Positions 26,060 to 35,583 of a DNA stretch of 64,000 nt are shown here, piece after piece (the first letter of the stretch is position 1; every line of letters begins with the position of its first letter). Position numbers and translations under genes: made by a program. Source of the stretch: Candidatus Cloacimonadota bacterium (GTDB lineage Bacteria; Muiribacteriota; UBA6191); the NCBI GenBank assembly GCA_019454875.1, contig JACFNL010000006.1:1-64000 (forward strand), given 5' to 3'. Below the pieces are notes generated by a model. That model was given only the letters and a program-made list of their open reading frames with translations, was not told the origin of the DNA and made no database searches.

Positions 26060-27622
26060 ATGAAAGAAAACTTGAAAATGAAATTGCTTGCAGTGCTAGC
26101 CCTGTTGTTGGGTAGTATTTATGTGAGCGCACCATCCCTGGGTCTGTTTCCTACGGTAAATGACATAGACCAGAACGGAATTCTGACTGAGGTAGATTTC
26201 CGGGCGTATCATAAAGAACGGCTGCAGAAAGACCCCCAGTTCCTTAAGCAGTATGATGCCGATTCTGATGGGGTCCTTAGTGAGGACGAATGGGCTAGTG
26301 TTATGGCCACTGAAAAGGACAGGCTTGGACTGGAAAGAGATCCCCGCGGTCTTCGCAAGTTTTTTTATGATAGGGAAGTTACCCTTGGGCTTGATCTTCG
26401 TGGTGGTATCGATTTGATTTACAAGGTGGAGTCTCCAAACGAACTTCAGTCGTCTCAGGAGTATGCAGCACTGGTTAGAAAAACAGTGGAGGTTTTAAAA
26501 AACCGCATTGATATGTTAAAAATCACTGAGCCTGTGGTTCAGAGGTATGACGATACTCACATCCGCGTGCAACTGGCAGGAAATTTTGATGAAGCCCAGG
26601 TCAAGGCTGTCATGGGACAGACCGATCTTTTGAAGTTCCAGAAGGTGGCGGGACATGCAGACAGTCCAGTTCAGTTTGGAGCCAATGCCAATGACCCAAG
26701 GTATGAAATTGTCCCTTCAACAATCCCCCGCGGCAAAGACGGTCAACCTACCGGTGAGCGGACATTTTATCTTTTGGAGCGGGATGTGCCTTTGACTGGG
26801 GACACCATCGACGGGGCTTTCCCCAGTTTTGATCAGTTTGGGAAACCCCAGATCAGTCTGCGCTTCAATTCCGAGGGTGCCAAAATTTTTGCCTCACTGA
26901 CCCGTGGTATGGTAGGAGAGCAGCTGGCTATTGTTCTTGGTGGGGAAGTATATATGGCCCCCAATATCAAAGAGGCCATTACTTCTGGTGAATGCAGTAT
27001 CGAAGGTGCTTTTGATGTGAACTATGTTCGTGGCATTGTAGATGTTTTAAAAGCTGGTTCCCTGCCATCCAGGCTGGTATTGGAAAACGAGGCCAAGGTT
27101 GGAGCAACTCTGGGCCAGGATTCGGTAGATCGTGGTCTTAGAGCTGGTCAGATGGGGCTTGTCCTGGTGTTTGTTCTGATGATTGCCTGGTATGGCAAGG
27201 CAGGGATTTTAGCCTGTTTATCGCTAAGTCTGAATCTTTTACTTCTATTAACCATCCTGATACTTTTGAAGGCGACTTTGACTCTTCCTGGTATTGCTGG
27301 ATTGATTCTGACTGTGGGCATGTCAGTTGATGCCAACATTTTGATATTTCAAAGGATTCGCGAAGAATTACAAATTGGTAAAACGCCAATTGCAGCGATT
27401 GAGGCTGGATTTGAAAAAGCCCTTTCCGCCATTCTGGATTCCAACATCACAACCATTCTTACCTGTCTGATTCTTTTTAATTTTGGTTCAGGGCCTTTGC
27501 AGGGTTTTGCGGTAACTCTGACCATTGGAATTATGACTAGCATGTTCACTGCCATTATTGTGACAAAGGTTTTGATGTATACATTTATGGTCAGCAAAGA
27601 CAACAGGGCATTCTCGGTTTAA
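26060..27622 (+). CDS. secD: Protein translocase subunit SecD with an inserted EF-hand pair
   Basis: A 520-residue SecD. Membrane helix 1 is at about 8-28 and the family motif TLGLDLRGGIDL at 108-119. The periplasmic P1 domain and five C-terminal membrane helices follow, including the conserved GMSVDANILIFQRIREEL. SecDF uses the proton-motive force to pull secreted proteins across the inner membrane. Two calcium-loop motifs lie just after helix 1, on the periplasmic side: DIDQNGILTEVD (35-46) and DADSDGVLSEDE (66-77), both with Asp/Asn/Ser/Glu at ligand positions. These are not part of usual SecD proteins. The start has a Shine-Dalgarno AAAGGA. Confidence 0.95.
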   Translation: MKENLKMKLLAVLALLLGSIYVSAPSLGLFPTVNDIDQNGILTEVDFRAYHKERLQKDPQFLKQYDADSDGVLSEDEWASVMATEKDRLGLERDPRGLRKFFYDREVTLGLDLRGGIDLIYKVESPNELQSSQEYAALVRKTVEVLKNRIDMLKITEPVVQRYDDTHIRVQLAGNFDEAQVKAVMGQTDLLKFQKVAGHADSPVQFGANANDPRYEIVPSTIPRGKDGQPTGERTFYLLERDVPLTGDTIDGAFPSFDQFGKPQISLRFNSEGAKIFASLTRGMVGEQLAIVLGGEVYMAPNIKEAITSGECSIEGAFDVNYVRGIVDVLKAGSLPSRLVLENEAKVGATLGQDSVDRGLRAGQMGLVLVFVLMIAWYGKAGILACLSLSLNLLLLLTILILLKATLTLPGIAGLILTVGMSVDANILIFQRIREELQIGKTPIAAIEAGFEKALSAILDSNITTILTCLILFNFGSGPLQGFAVTLTIGIMTSMFTAIIVTKVLMYTFMVSKDNRAFSV

Positions 27623-28552
27623 GTGAGGTTTGATGTGAATATTGATTTTGTAGCTTCCCGCAAAACATTTTATGGAATTTCCCTGTTACTGGTTTTGGCC
27701 TCCCTGTTTTTTATTATCCAAAAAGGGATCAATTTCAGTGTGGAATTTCGTTCCGGTTCAATTCTGAAAATCCATTTTAACGAGTCTAATGTAAGTAAGG
27801 CTGAGATTGAGGCAATTCTTGCCAGTTCCCAATTTTCAGAAAAATTTATTCAGCCTGTGGTGGTTGAGACATCCAGTACCAATATGCAGGGCGGGGCTGG
27901 TAAGGAATTTCAGATTACATCCGGTTTTATTGTGGACCAGGCCAATGAAACAGAGGCTGATCATCTGCTGGAGCTTGAGCTTCAGAAGACATGGCCATCG
28001 GCAACTGCCCTTGAGTTTGTTAATATTGGACCAACTATTGGGGAAGATCTGAAGGAAGCAGCACTGGTATCTGTCTTTTTATCGATCCTGGTGGTGCTAG
28101 TGTACCTAGGTGTTCGATTTGATAAGCGCAATGCTGTAATTGCAGTAGCTGGAGTCACTCAGGTAGTGCTGATTGTACTTGGAGTATTTGCTCTGGTACA
28201 GGAAGAGTTTTCCTCGGCAACCATCGCGGCCTTTTTGGCCTTGATAGGGTATGCCTTAAATGACACTATTATCATTTTTGACAGGATCCGCGAAAATGTC
28301 AAATTTATGCGCCGTGAAAAAATTGAGGTAGTGATTAATGCATCCATCAATCAGACTCTGGGAAGAACTATCAAAACATCACTAACCACATTTTTGCCCG
28401 TATTGACCATGTTTTATTTTGGAGGCTCCGGGCTTCACAGTTTCAGTATGGTTATGTTAATTGGCCTGATTGTTGGGACCTATACATCCATTTGTCAATC
28501 CGCCACCGTTTTGGTGGATTGGGAGTCTGCTCCCGAAGTTGTTGAGGAATAG
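27623..28552 (+). CDS. secF: Protein translocase subunit SecF
   Basis: A 309-residue SecF with six membrane helices. Conserved blocks are the N-terminal INFSVEFRSGS (usually GIDFxGG), IGPTIGEDL and ALIGYALNDTIIIFDRIREN, then INQTLGRTIKTSLTT. It partners SecD. The GTG start directly follows the secD stop (TAA-GTG). The stop lies one base from the convergent ecfT stop, leaving no room for a terminator. Confidence 0.96.
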   Translation: MRFDVNIDFVASRKTFYGISLLLVLASLFFIIQKGINFSVEFRSGSILKIHFNESNVSKAEIEAILASSQFSEKFIQPVVVETSSTNMQGGAGKEFQITSGFIVDQANETEADHLLELELQKTWPSATALEFVNIGPTIGEDLKEAALVSVFLSILVVLVYLGVRFDKRNAVIAVAGVTQVVLIVLGVFALVQEEFSSATIAAFLALIGYALNDTIIIFDRIRENVKFMRREKIEVVINASINQTLGRTIKTSLTTFLPVLTMFYFGGSGLHSFSMVMLIGLIVGTYTSICQSATVLVDWESAPEVVEE

Positions 28553-28553
28553 T

Positions 28554-29369
28554 TCAGGGAATCTGATAAATCAGCACCATACACAGAAGGTAGGTGCTGA
28601 TGGTGGAAGCGTCCAGCCACTTGAGCTGATGTTCCTGGATAGAAGTTCTTTCCCTTTGAGGGTCAAACCCACGGACCTCCATGGCAATAGCTAACTGATC
28701 TGCTCTTTGCATGGAACTTTGTAACAAGGGGATCATAAGGCTTTGAATTACTCTGGCTTTTTTGCTGAGATTTCCTCGTTTCAGGCTTGCCCCCCTGGCT
28801 TCCTGGGCACGACGGATTTTTTTAAGTTCTTCAAACAGCACAGGAATGAACCTTAGGGAAATACTCATCATCAGAGCAAATTCCTCAGCTGGAAATCCGA
28901 ATCTTTTGAATGGCTTTAAGAGTTTGTCCAGTGCATAGGTGATTTCTACGGAACTTGTGCTTAAGGTTAAAAGGGAAGATGCCAGTAAAATGGTCAGTAC
29001 TCTCAGGGAGAAAAATATCCCCTTCTCCAGTCCTTCCTGAGTGCCAGCCAGCCCAAAAATCTCGAAGGTAACAGTGTGGGATTCGGGGATTTCCGAGGCA
29101 AAACTGATCCAGTTCATAAAAAATGTAAATCCCAAAAGTATAAGAAATGGAAAATATCCTGAAATCAGAAGACGCAGGGAAAATGGTAACATCCTGATTA
29201 ACAGAAGTTCTGCCAAAACTACAGCCAGAAGCTCCCAGGAACTTTTAAACTGAAAAATCAGAATACAGTGAACTAACAGAATCAGAATCTTTAATACCGG
29301 GTGAATGCGGTGCAGAAACGAATTTCCTGGTATGGATTGTCCTAGAACTAAATGTGTTGCCTGAGTCAT
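28554..29369 (-). CDS. ecfT: Energy-coupling factor transporter transmembrane protein EcfT
   Basis: A 271-residue membrane protein with about five hydrophobic helices and the two EcfT coupling motifs, AQEARGA and MEVRGF, which contact the EcfA ATPases. EcfT joins an ATPase pair to vitamin- or metal-binding S components. No ecfA or S-component gene lies next to it; it stands alone between secF and glgC, so its partners must be encoded elsewhere. A TATGCT hexamer 9 bases before the ATG is a possible -10. Confidence 0.88.
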   Translation of the reverse strand: MTQATHLVLGQSIPGNSFLHRIHPVLKILILLVHCILIFQFKSSWELLAVVLAELLLIRMLPFSLRLLISGYFPFLILLGFTFFMNWISFASEIPESHTVTFEIFGLAGTQEGLEKGIFFSLRVLTILLASSLLTLSTSSVEITYALDKLLKPFKRFGFPAEEFALMMSISLRFIPVLFEELKKIRRAQEARGASLKRGNLSKKARVIQSLMIPLLQSSMQRADQLAIAMEVRGFDPQRERTSIQEHQLKWLDASTISTYLLCMVLIYQIP

Positions 29370-29371
29370 AC

Positions 29372-29400
29372 TTGTCGAAGCATACCATAGGGGGTAGAAT
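29372..29400 (+). promoter_or_regulatory. Promoter of glgC
   Basis: TTGTCG (29372-29377) and TAGAAT (29395-29400) are spaced 17 bases. The glgC ATG at 29436 follows a perfect AGGAGG at 29427-29432. Confidence 0.5.
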
Positions 29401-29435
29401 GATGGGCAAATTGGACTGTTGGCTTTAGGAGGATT

Positions 29436-30671
29436 ATGCGACCAGAGGTATTGGGGTTAATTTTAGCAGGGGGCAAGGGGACTCGTCTTGAGCCTCTTAC
29501 AAAATACAGGGCAAAACCATCCGTTCCTTTTGGTGGCCGTTATCGAATCATCGATTTTGTCTTGAGTAATTTTGTAAATTCAGGAATTTATTCGATTTAT
29601 GTCCTGACCCAGTTCAAGTCACAATCGCTAACAGAGCACATTCATGATGTATGGGCCTTTAGCACCATCATTCCAAATCAGTTTGTGACCTGTGTTCCGG
29701 CGCAAATGAACACCGGGGATTACTGGTACAAGGGCACAGCCGATGCCATTTTTCAGAATATGAATCTGATTCGTGAACGAAACCCCCATGTAGTAGCCAT
29801 TTTTGGCGGAGACCATATCTATAAGATGGATGTCTCTGCAATGGTCAGGTATCACCACGACAAGTCGGCGGATTGTACCATTGCCGCCATTGCTGTACCA
29901 ATTGAGGAGGCTTCAGCCTTCGGGGTATTACAAATCGATTCGGACTGGAGAATTATCGGATTTGAAGAAAAGCCAAAAAACCCGACTCCATTGCCAAATG
30001 ATCCAACTATGGCTCTGGTCAGTATGGGAAATTATGTTTTTAACACCCGTGAACTGATTCGTTCCCTGGAGATTGATGCAGATGATCAGTCAAGCACTCA
30101 TGACTTTGGTAAGGATATTCTGCCCAAAATGCAGAAAGATGGCCGCCTGTTTGCTTATGACTTCCGTCGTAACATCATTCCTGGGGCCAATCCTGGTGAG
30201 TTAAACGACTACTGGAGAGATGTAGGAACCCTGGAGGCCTATTATGAGGCCAATATGGATTTAAGAAGTGTGCGGCCAGTCTTTAATCTTTATAACAAAG
30301 ACTGGCCGATTCGCTGTGAGGTTAAAAACAGTCCTCCAGCCAAGTTTGTGCATTTAGGCCCGCACCGTACCGGACAGGCCATTAACTCGATTGTATGCGA
30401 GGGAGCGATTATTTCCGGGGCTACCATCAAGGACAGCGTGATCAGTTCGGATGTTCATGTCCACAGCTATTCTACTGTGGATGGCTGTATTCTTATGGAT
30501 TCTGTGGAAGTGGGGCGAAACTGCTCTTTAAGGCGATGTATCATTGATAAGCATGTCCGTATTCCGGATAACACAACCATTGGATATGATCTGGAAGAAG
30601 ATAAAAAACGCTGGACCGTTACCGATGGGGGTATTGTTGTAATTGAGAAGTCCCGTAAATTTCTGGCCTGA
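29436..30671 (+). CDS. glgC: Glucose-1-phosphate adenylyltransferase
   Basis: A 411-residue protein with the nucleotidyltransferase signature LILAGGKGTRLEPLT, the substrate-binding AKPSVPFGGRYRIIDFVLSN, the metal site GDHIYKMD and EEKP. The C-terminal part forms a left-handed beta helix. It makes ADP-glucose from ATP and glucose-1-phosphate, the committed step of bacterial glycogen synthesis, so the organism probably stores glycogen. No other glg gene is adjacent. Confidence 0.95.
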   Translation: MRPEVLGLILAGGKGTRLEPLTKYRAKPSVPFGGRYRIIDFVLSNFVNSGIYSIYVLTQFKSQSLTEHIHDVWAFSTIIPNQFVTCVPAQMNTGDYWYKGTADAIFQNMNLIRERNPHVVAIFGGDHIYKMDVSAMVRYHHDKSADCTIAAIAVPIEEASAFGVLQIDSDWRIIGFEEKPKNPTPLPNDPTMALVSMGNYVFNTRELIRSLEIDADDQSSTHDFGKDILPKMQKDGRLFAYDFRRNIIPGANPGELNDYWRDVGTLEAYYEANMDLRSVRPVFNLYNKDWPIRCEVKNSPPAKFVHLGPHRTGQAINSIVCEGAIISGATIKDSVISSDVHVHSYSTVDGCILMDSVEVGRNCSLRRCIIDKHVRIPDNTTIGYDLEEDKKRWTVTDGGIVVIEKSRKFLA

Positions 30672-30722
30672 TTGTAGTACCGCCAAATTGGATTACTGCT
30701 CGCAGAATAGGGTCTATCATGT

Positions 30723-30728
30723 TATATA
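30723..30728 (+). promoter_or_regulatory. -10-like hexamer abutting the hexapeptide acyltransferase start
   Basis: TATATA lies 7 bases before the ATG at 30736 and no Shine-Dalgarno is seen. No good -35 is present, so this is a weak candidate for a leaderless start. Confidence 0.25.
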
Positions 30729-30735
30729 AGCGTTT

Positions 30736-31536
30736 ATGAAACTGCAATATTACTCCCTTAGACCTTCGGCAGATGCTGAAGCAACTTTTGCCCGATTTTT
30801 TGAATGGTTTTATGATCAGATGATGGATGAAACCGTAGACAATAGTGATTTGGCCTGTGAAACATTGTATATGCTTGAGTGTGGTCAGATGGACTACAAG
30901 GCAGGAATGCAGCAGGCCATTGAACAGGGAAATGCGGCTTTACAGTTAAAACTGATGAATATGGATCCTCGTAATGCAGCTTTGGAACCCGAGTATTATG
31001 GGGATGTGGACAAGGTTCTTTACGCCAGAAACAAGCCGTTTTTATGGCTGTGGAGTGCGTTTGACAAGTTGCCCATCTCCAGAAATACCTTGTTTGCTTT
31101 TCCTTTCCGTCGTTTGTTAGGAGGATTTTTGTTCCGTCATCTAGGCGAGAATGTGAAGCTCTTCCACAATATAGAAATTACCTACGGATACAATCTTGTG
31201 ATTGAGGACAATGTGGTGATTCATAGAGATGTGCTTTTGGATGACAGAGGTGGCATTACCATCGGAAAAAATGCCTCAGTTTCTGATTATGCAAACATAT
31301 ATTCGCACACACATTCCAGTAACGAAATTGCCGATGTTACCCTGCATCATACCGTTATTGGTGCCAATGCCAGGGTAACTTACCATGCTACAGTTTTGTC
31401 AGGATCAAGCCTTGGAGAGTGGTCCATTCTTGGAGCCATGGGTCTGGCAACCAGGCCGATTGAAGAAAAGCAGATCAAGGGTGGCATTCCGGCCCGTCCC
31501 TTAGGCGTGGTGGAACCACGAGGACTTCCTTCATAA
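30736..31536 (+). CDS. Hexapeptide-repeat (LbetaH) acyltransferase
   Basis: A 266-residue protein. The first 135 residues are helical and not recognised. Residues about 140-255 are a left-handed beta helix of the acetyltransferase type (NLVIEDNVVIHRDVLLDDRG, ITIGKNASVSDYANIYSHTH), ending GGIPARPLGVV as in CysE/maltose O-acetyltransferase relatives. The active-site His is probably in SHTHSS. It transfers an acyl group to a sugar or similar acceptor; the acceptor is unknown. It sits downstream of glgC by 64 bases. Confidence 0.8.
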   Translation: MKLQYYSLRPSADAEATFARFFEWFYDQMMDETVDNSDLACETLYMLECGQMDYKAGMQQAIEQGNAALQLKLMNMDPRNAALEPEYYGDVDKVLYARNKPFLWLWSAFDKLPISRNTLFAFPFRRLLGGFLFRHLGENVKLFHNIEITYGYNLVIEDNVVIHRDVLLDDRGGITIGKNASVSDYANIYSHTHSSNEIADVTLHHTVIGANARVTYHATVLSGSSLGEWSILGAMGLATRPIEEKQIKGGIPARPLGVVEPRGLPS

Positions 31537-31621
31537 TTTATTAAATTTGACCGCTTTTTGTCCGATTCAACGGTAAGAGTCTGCCTTTTTTTTGGCGACT
31601 TGTAACCTTGGAGTGAAGCGG

Positions 31622-34600
31622 ATGTTTAATTACAAGTCGGTTGCATGGCTATTGATTCTGCACCTGGTTTTACAGCCATTTTTGTTGGTTGGTACAGTGC
31701 TTTTTGCAGAAGAGGGGGATTCGGCCCCTGTGCGTCGAACTTTGAACAGAAGAAGCACTAATCCGGATCAATCACCCCCTGCTGCCCAGAATCAGGGTGA
31801 GGCGGCAACCAGTGAAAATTCTGAAACTTCCGGAACTGATACAGCTTCAGGCCCAGCAACTACAACAGGTGGCAGGCAAAGGATTCTGACTTCCATGAGC
31901 CAAAATAGAGGCTCTGTGGCCAATACCTCTTCAGCCACCGAGGTGTCCTCATCTCTTGCACTACAGGACACAGCCTATCGGGAATCTTTGGACATCCTAT
32001 CGCCTGATGACACTTCCCCGGTTCTGGCAGAATCTGTTTTTGGAGCCAAGGGCAAGGTCAGAATCAACTTGGTAGCAGACAATGTGGAAATTAAAAGTAT
32101 CATGGATTATCTGGCCACAGAATACAGAATCAACATCGTATCCAAGGAGATTGCCACTAACAACCGTATTAAGACCTCACTTTACGATATTCCACTGGAA
32201 ACCGTATTTCAGGTACTTCTTGAGCAGTCCAATCTGTCCTATGAAAAAAGAAACGGGATTATATATCTTCAGGATCGGGGCCGTGGCCAGGATTATTTTC
32301 TGGAAGAACGGTTTTTTAAGTTGAAGCAGTTTGCCGACTTTGATTTTGCGGGAAAGCTTATCGATAACATTTCTACTTCAAGGGGCAAAAAGATCCTTCC
32401 CAATCCGGAAAAAAAGGCCTACTTTGTGGTTGAGTACAAGGCCAATCTGGAAAGAATTCAAAAGACCCTGGGTGATCTAGGATACCTTGACATCATTGAT
32501 CCTGATTCATCGGTATATTCCCACCATTATCTGGCCTACAACTATGTGGATCCCAAAGTTGTGGATGAGATCATTAAAAAGCACCAGACCAAGGATGGAA
32601 AAGCCATTCCTGATGCCAAGTCCAACCGTTATATTGTGTTTGATACCAATGCCGCCTTTGAACTAATGAAGCAGGCTCTGGATTTTATTGATGTACCCCC
32701 AGGCCAGGTGTTTGTAGATGTAAAATTTCTGGATCTGAATGATGATGACACCAAGAGGATTGGTATGTCCCAGGTTGTGGACTGGAATGGAAACACCAAT
32801 GATCAGGACAAGTTTCAGTTTTCTTTGGCTGCTGATGTGACCCGCGCCTTAAACTGGCAAGTCAGTCCTGTTGTAAATCTGGGCATGTCAGGAAACCATG
32901 ATCTTTTAAACACCAAGATTATTAACAATCCCAAGGTAATGGTCATGAATAATGACACAGCCAATATTCAGGTTACTGAGAATTTCCCCTATGTCACCAA
33001 TGAAAACAGCAATGGTGTGATTTCTTCCCAGATCAATCAGGTACCTATTGGAGTGCAGTTAAATGTTACTCCCAAAATTAATGCTAATGGTGAAGTCACC
33101 ATGACACTGGAGCCTAAGGTGACTGTACTGAAGGATGTAAAAATCATTACCACCAAGGTAATTGACACCAATCAGGCAGGGGGAAGAACCACAGAAACGG
33201 ATTCAGAGTTTCCAATTATTGATGAACGCTCCATTAAAACCAATGTTACCATTCCTAACGGTAAGACTCTGATCATTGGTGGCTTGATTAAAGAATCGGA
33301 TCGCAAGGGTGTAGATCAGGTTCCGGGACTCACCAAACTACCCTTGTTAGGTCGATTTTTTCGCCGTACCACGGACGCTGAATCCAAGTCCCAGCTCTAC
33401 ATTTTTATTACTCCAACTATTGTCAAACAGGCACCAGTTACCTCGGCCTTCCGATCGCAGCAACTTGCAGCTGTTCCATCTCTGTCTACCAGTGTAAGTG
33501 ACAGCTCCACTCAGACCAGAGTGGCAGTTCCAGGACTACAGGTAAGCTCGGCTGAACCAGAAACAAAAGCCAGACCCGGTGTTACACCTCTTAAGGAAAA
33601 GGTCGATTTTTCAACCTTTTTGCAGAAGGTGAATGCTTTACGGGAGAAGGAAAGACAGGAAAAATTTGAGGCATCCGATGTGCAGGCTAGAAATGTTCAG
33701 AAACAGGAAGGTTTTGATCATTTAATTGAAAAACTGAAGCAGGATATTCGTACCGAGTCACAAAAACCGGAAGCTGTAGCTACAAAGACATTGGTATCCA
33801 CCGAGCCATCCCAAAAACTCAGTGCTCCGCTTATCCCTAAGGATGTGGTTCTAGGAGACAGGGCAGAACGCATTGCCAAGCTTCTTAGAGCATGGGAAGA
33901 AAATCCAGTGGATGGTGTTATGAAACCCAAGGAAGCAGTCGCAGATCCAATTGATCTTAGACCTCGGCCACCAGAGGCCAAGGCACTTCCCGATACAACA
34001 CCTTTGAGTCAGGACATTGGGGGAGGACCAAGACGAGTGTCCGTTGCTGCCCCCGAGGTTAAAAAGATCGAGGTGGTGGTTCCCGTTGAGACCAAGGCAG
34101 AGGAAGTCAAGGCCTTGGTTGAAGACCCGATTCAGATGGATTATTTCTCACCGTTAGGAATTGCTCCTGATGCCAGGAAAAGGCGGGCTGTTGAGGATCC
34201 GGTGTTTAGATTTGGAGACATTAACGGAACCAGACCGAATCCGAATGCAGCTCCTGTTAACACTTCGGCACCAGAGGTTATGGAGACAGACATACCCTCG
34301 GAGGAAGCAGCAGGCGAGACTACTTCAGAAACTTCGGAAGCACCGACACGCAGACGAAAGGTTGGTTTTTTTGAGGAGCCCATGTCCCCCAATCAGTTTC
34401 TGCCCGTACCTAAAGTTGAAACTCCTTTAAAAAAGGTTGTGTCAACTGGCTCGAATCGCAGCTTTGAGTTTACTGTGCGACCTACGGAAACCAAAGGTGA
34501 TAAAACTTCGGGCTCACAAAACTGGGTGGATGACTTTTTGGAAAGAGATCTGACCAGAATTGTAGTGTCACAACTTAGTGAATCTGAAGATGAGATCTTT

Positions 34601-35053
34601 GCGATGGCCGGACATAAACAGGCACAGGCTCCGGTAAAAAACGAGGTTGAAAAACCAATGCCGCCTGCTGAGCCTGTAAAAGATGAAGTTGTGCCAGCAC
34701 CTCAGCCTGTTGTTGCAAAGGCTAAGGAGAAAGAAGCTCGGCCAGTGATTATGAGTTCTCCTGATCCAAAAACCCAGGAGATTTTTAATGAATTAAACAG
34801 GACTGAACCTTTGTTATCCAAGAGGACTGTGGTCGCTGAGGTACCGGTAACTCCAGTGCCTGAACCAAGAAAAGTGCCTGCAGAATCAGATTTTGAAGCA
34901 TTTTTAGCAGATATGTTTAGTCCCACAGATGATGTAGCGGCTGTTAGTCAGGCTTCCTCGGTTGCAAAGACAGGTACAACAACTTCCACAAAACTACCTT
35001 CTTTGTCGGCTAGTGCGGAACGGGATTTCCTACAGTTTCTGGGAGGATTTTAA
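31622..35053 (+). CDS. Secretin (type II secretion / type IV pilus family) with a long disordered C-terminal tail
   Basis: This is 1143 residues from the ATG at 31622, which has GGAG upstream and opens a signal-anchor region (MFNYKSVAWLLILHLVLQPF). A Ser/Thr/Pro linker follows, then an STN/secretin N-terminal domain at about 142-215 (INLVADNVEIKSIMDYLATE). The secretin core at about 360-600 ends with IPNGKTLIIGGLIKES, DQVPGLTKLPLLGRFF and LYIFITPTIV. Secretins form outer-membrane gates. The remaining 540 or so residues are Pro/Glu/Lys/Val-rich, low-complexity and unlike any secretin domain I know. The tail contains repeated DF..FL-type motifs. The stop overlaps the convergent pilin-like gene in TTAA. 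Confidence 0.88.
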   Translation: MFNYKSVAWLLILHLVLQPFLLVGTVLFAEEGDSAPVRRTLNRRSTNPDQSPPAAQNQGEAATSENSETSGTDTASGPATTTGGRQRILTSMSQNRGSVANTSSATEVSSSLALQDTAYRESLDILSPDDTSPVLAESVFGAKGKVRINLVADNVEIKSIMDYLATEYRINIVSKEIATNNRIKTSLYDIPLETVFQVLLEQSNLSYEKRNGIIYLQDRGRGQDYFLEERFFKLKQFADFDFAGKLIDNISTSRGKKILPNPEKKAYFVVEYKANLERIQKTLGDLGYLDIIDPDSSVYSHHYLAYNYVDPKVVDEIIKKHQTKDGKAIPDAKSNRYIVFDTNAAFELMKQALDFIDVPPGQVFVDVKFLDLNDDDTKRIGMSQVVDWNGNTNDQDKFQFSLAADVTRALNWQVSPVVNLGMSGNHDLLNTKIINNPKVMVMNNDTANIQVTENFPYVTNENSNGVISSQINQVPIGVQLNVTPKINANGEVTMTLEPKVTVLKDVKIITTKVIDTNQAGGRTTETDSEFPIIDERSIKTNVTIPNGKTLIIGGLIKESDRKGVDQVPGLTKLPLLGRFFRRTTDAESKSQLYIFITPTIVKQAPVTSAFRSQQLAAVPSLSTSVSDSSTQTRVAVPGLQVSSAEPETKARPGVTPLKEKVDFSTFLQKVNALREKERQEKFEASDVQARNVQKQEGFDHLIEKLKQDIRTESQKPEAVATKTLVSTEPSQKLSAPLIPKDVVLGDRAERIAKLLRAWEENPVDGVMKPKEAVADPIDLRPRPPEAKALPDTTPLSQDIGGGPRRVSVAAPEVKKIEVVVPVETKAEEVKALVEDPIQMDYFSPLGIAPDARKRRAVEDPVFRFGDINGTRPNPNAAPVNTSAPEVMETDIPSEEAAGETTSETSEAPTRRRKVGFFEEPMSPNQFLPVPKVETPLKKVVSTGSNRSFEFTVRPTETKGDKTSGSQNWVDDFLERDLTRIVVSQLSESEDEIFAMAGHKQAQAPVKNEVEKPMPPAEPVKDEVVPAPQPVVAKAKEKEARPVIMSSPDPKTQEIFNELNRTEPLLSKRTVVAEVPVTPVPEPRKVPAESDFEAFLADMFSPTDDVAAVSQASSVAKTGTTTSTKLPSLSASAERDFLQFLGGF

Positions 35054-35583
35054 AGTTCAAACCGGCTGCTTTGAGTATACAGGGCAGCCAGTTCAAACAG
35101 AAGATTATCACCATTTCTGAATTCAGGCCGAACATCTTCACTGACTTCTTTAGGCAGTGGGAGGCCCACCTTCCATACTTCCATACGGATAAGATAGGTG
35201 ACACGGCTTGTAGTACTTAGATCTTCGACTTTGGTGATTCTGGAAAATGTACGAAAATGCGCATTGTTGTATTCAAGATCCATACTTGTTGCATTAGGAG
35301 ATAAAAGGGAGCGATCGCGGATTCCGGGAGCAACCAGGGTTATTTCTGGTGGATAGGCTGAAAAATTGGCAGGTGAGATCCTGTCGATAAACTGATGCTG
35401 ATTCAAAAACAAATCCATCTGATTACGACCGACTGTAATGGCACTCACCTGGTCCTGCTGCATTAAAAGCAGTTCTACAAGATTGGCCAATGACCCAATC
35501 AGGGGAAATACCCCAACGGCGATCACAGTGATGGTGATCAGCAGTTCAATCAGGGTTACACCTTTATTGTATAGAGGTTTCAT
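35050..35583 (-). CDS. Type IV prepilin-like minor pseudopilin
   Basis: A 177-residue protein with a prepilin peptidase site near the N-terminus: a short basic leader KPLYNKG, then VTLIELLITITVIAVGVFPL with the conserved Glu at +5 of the mature protein. The C-terminal globular part is not recognised. Its length and the leader fit PilV/GspI-like minor pilins. Its start overlaps the upstream gene (ATGA), and it converges on the secretin gene. Confidence 0.82.
   Translation of the reverse strand: MKPLYNKGVTLIELLITITVIAVGVFPLIGSLANLVELLLMQQDQVSAITVGRNQMDLFLNQHQFIDRISPANFSAYPPEITLVAPGIRDRSLLSPNATSMDLEYNNAHFRTFSRITKVEDLSTTSRVTYLIRMEVWKVGLPLPKEVSEDVRPEFRNGDNLLFELAALYTQSSRFEL

Noticed and set aside
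33718-34430. Additional frames within the secretin tail on both strands
   Set aside because: They lie fully inside the continuous secretin frame, have no ribosome-binding sites and have no family resemblance.
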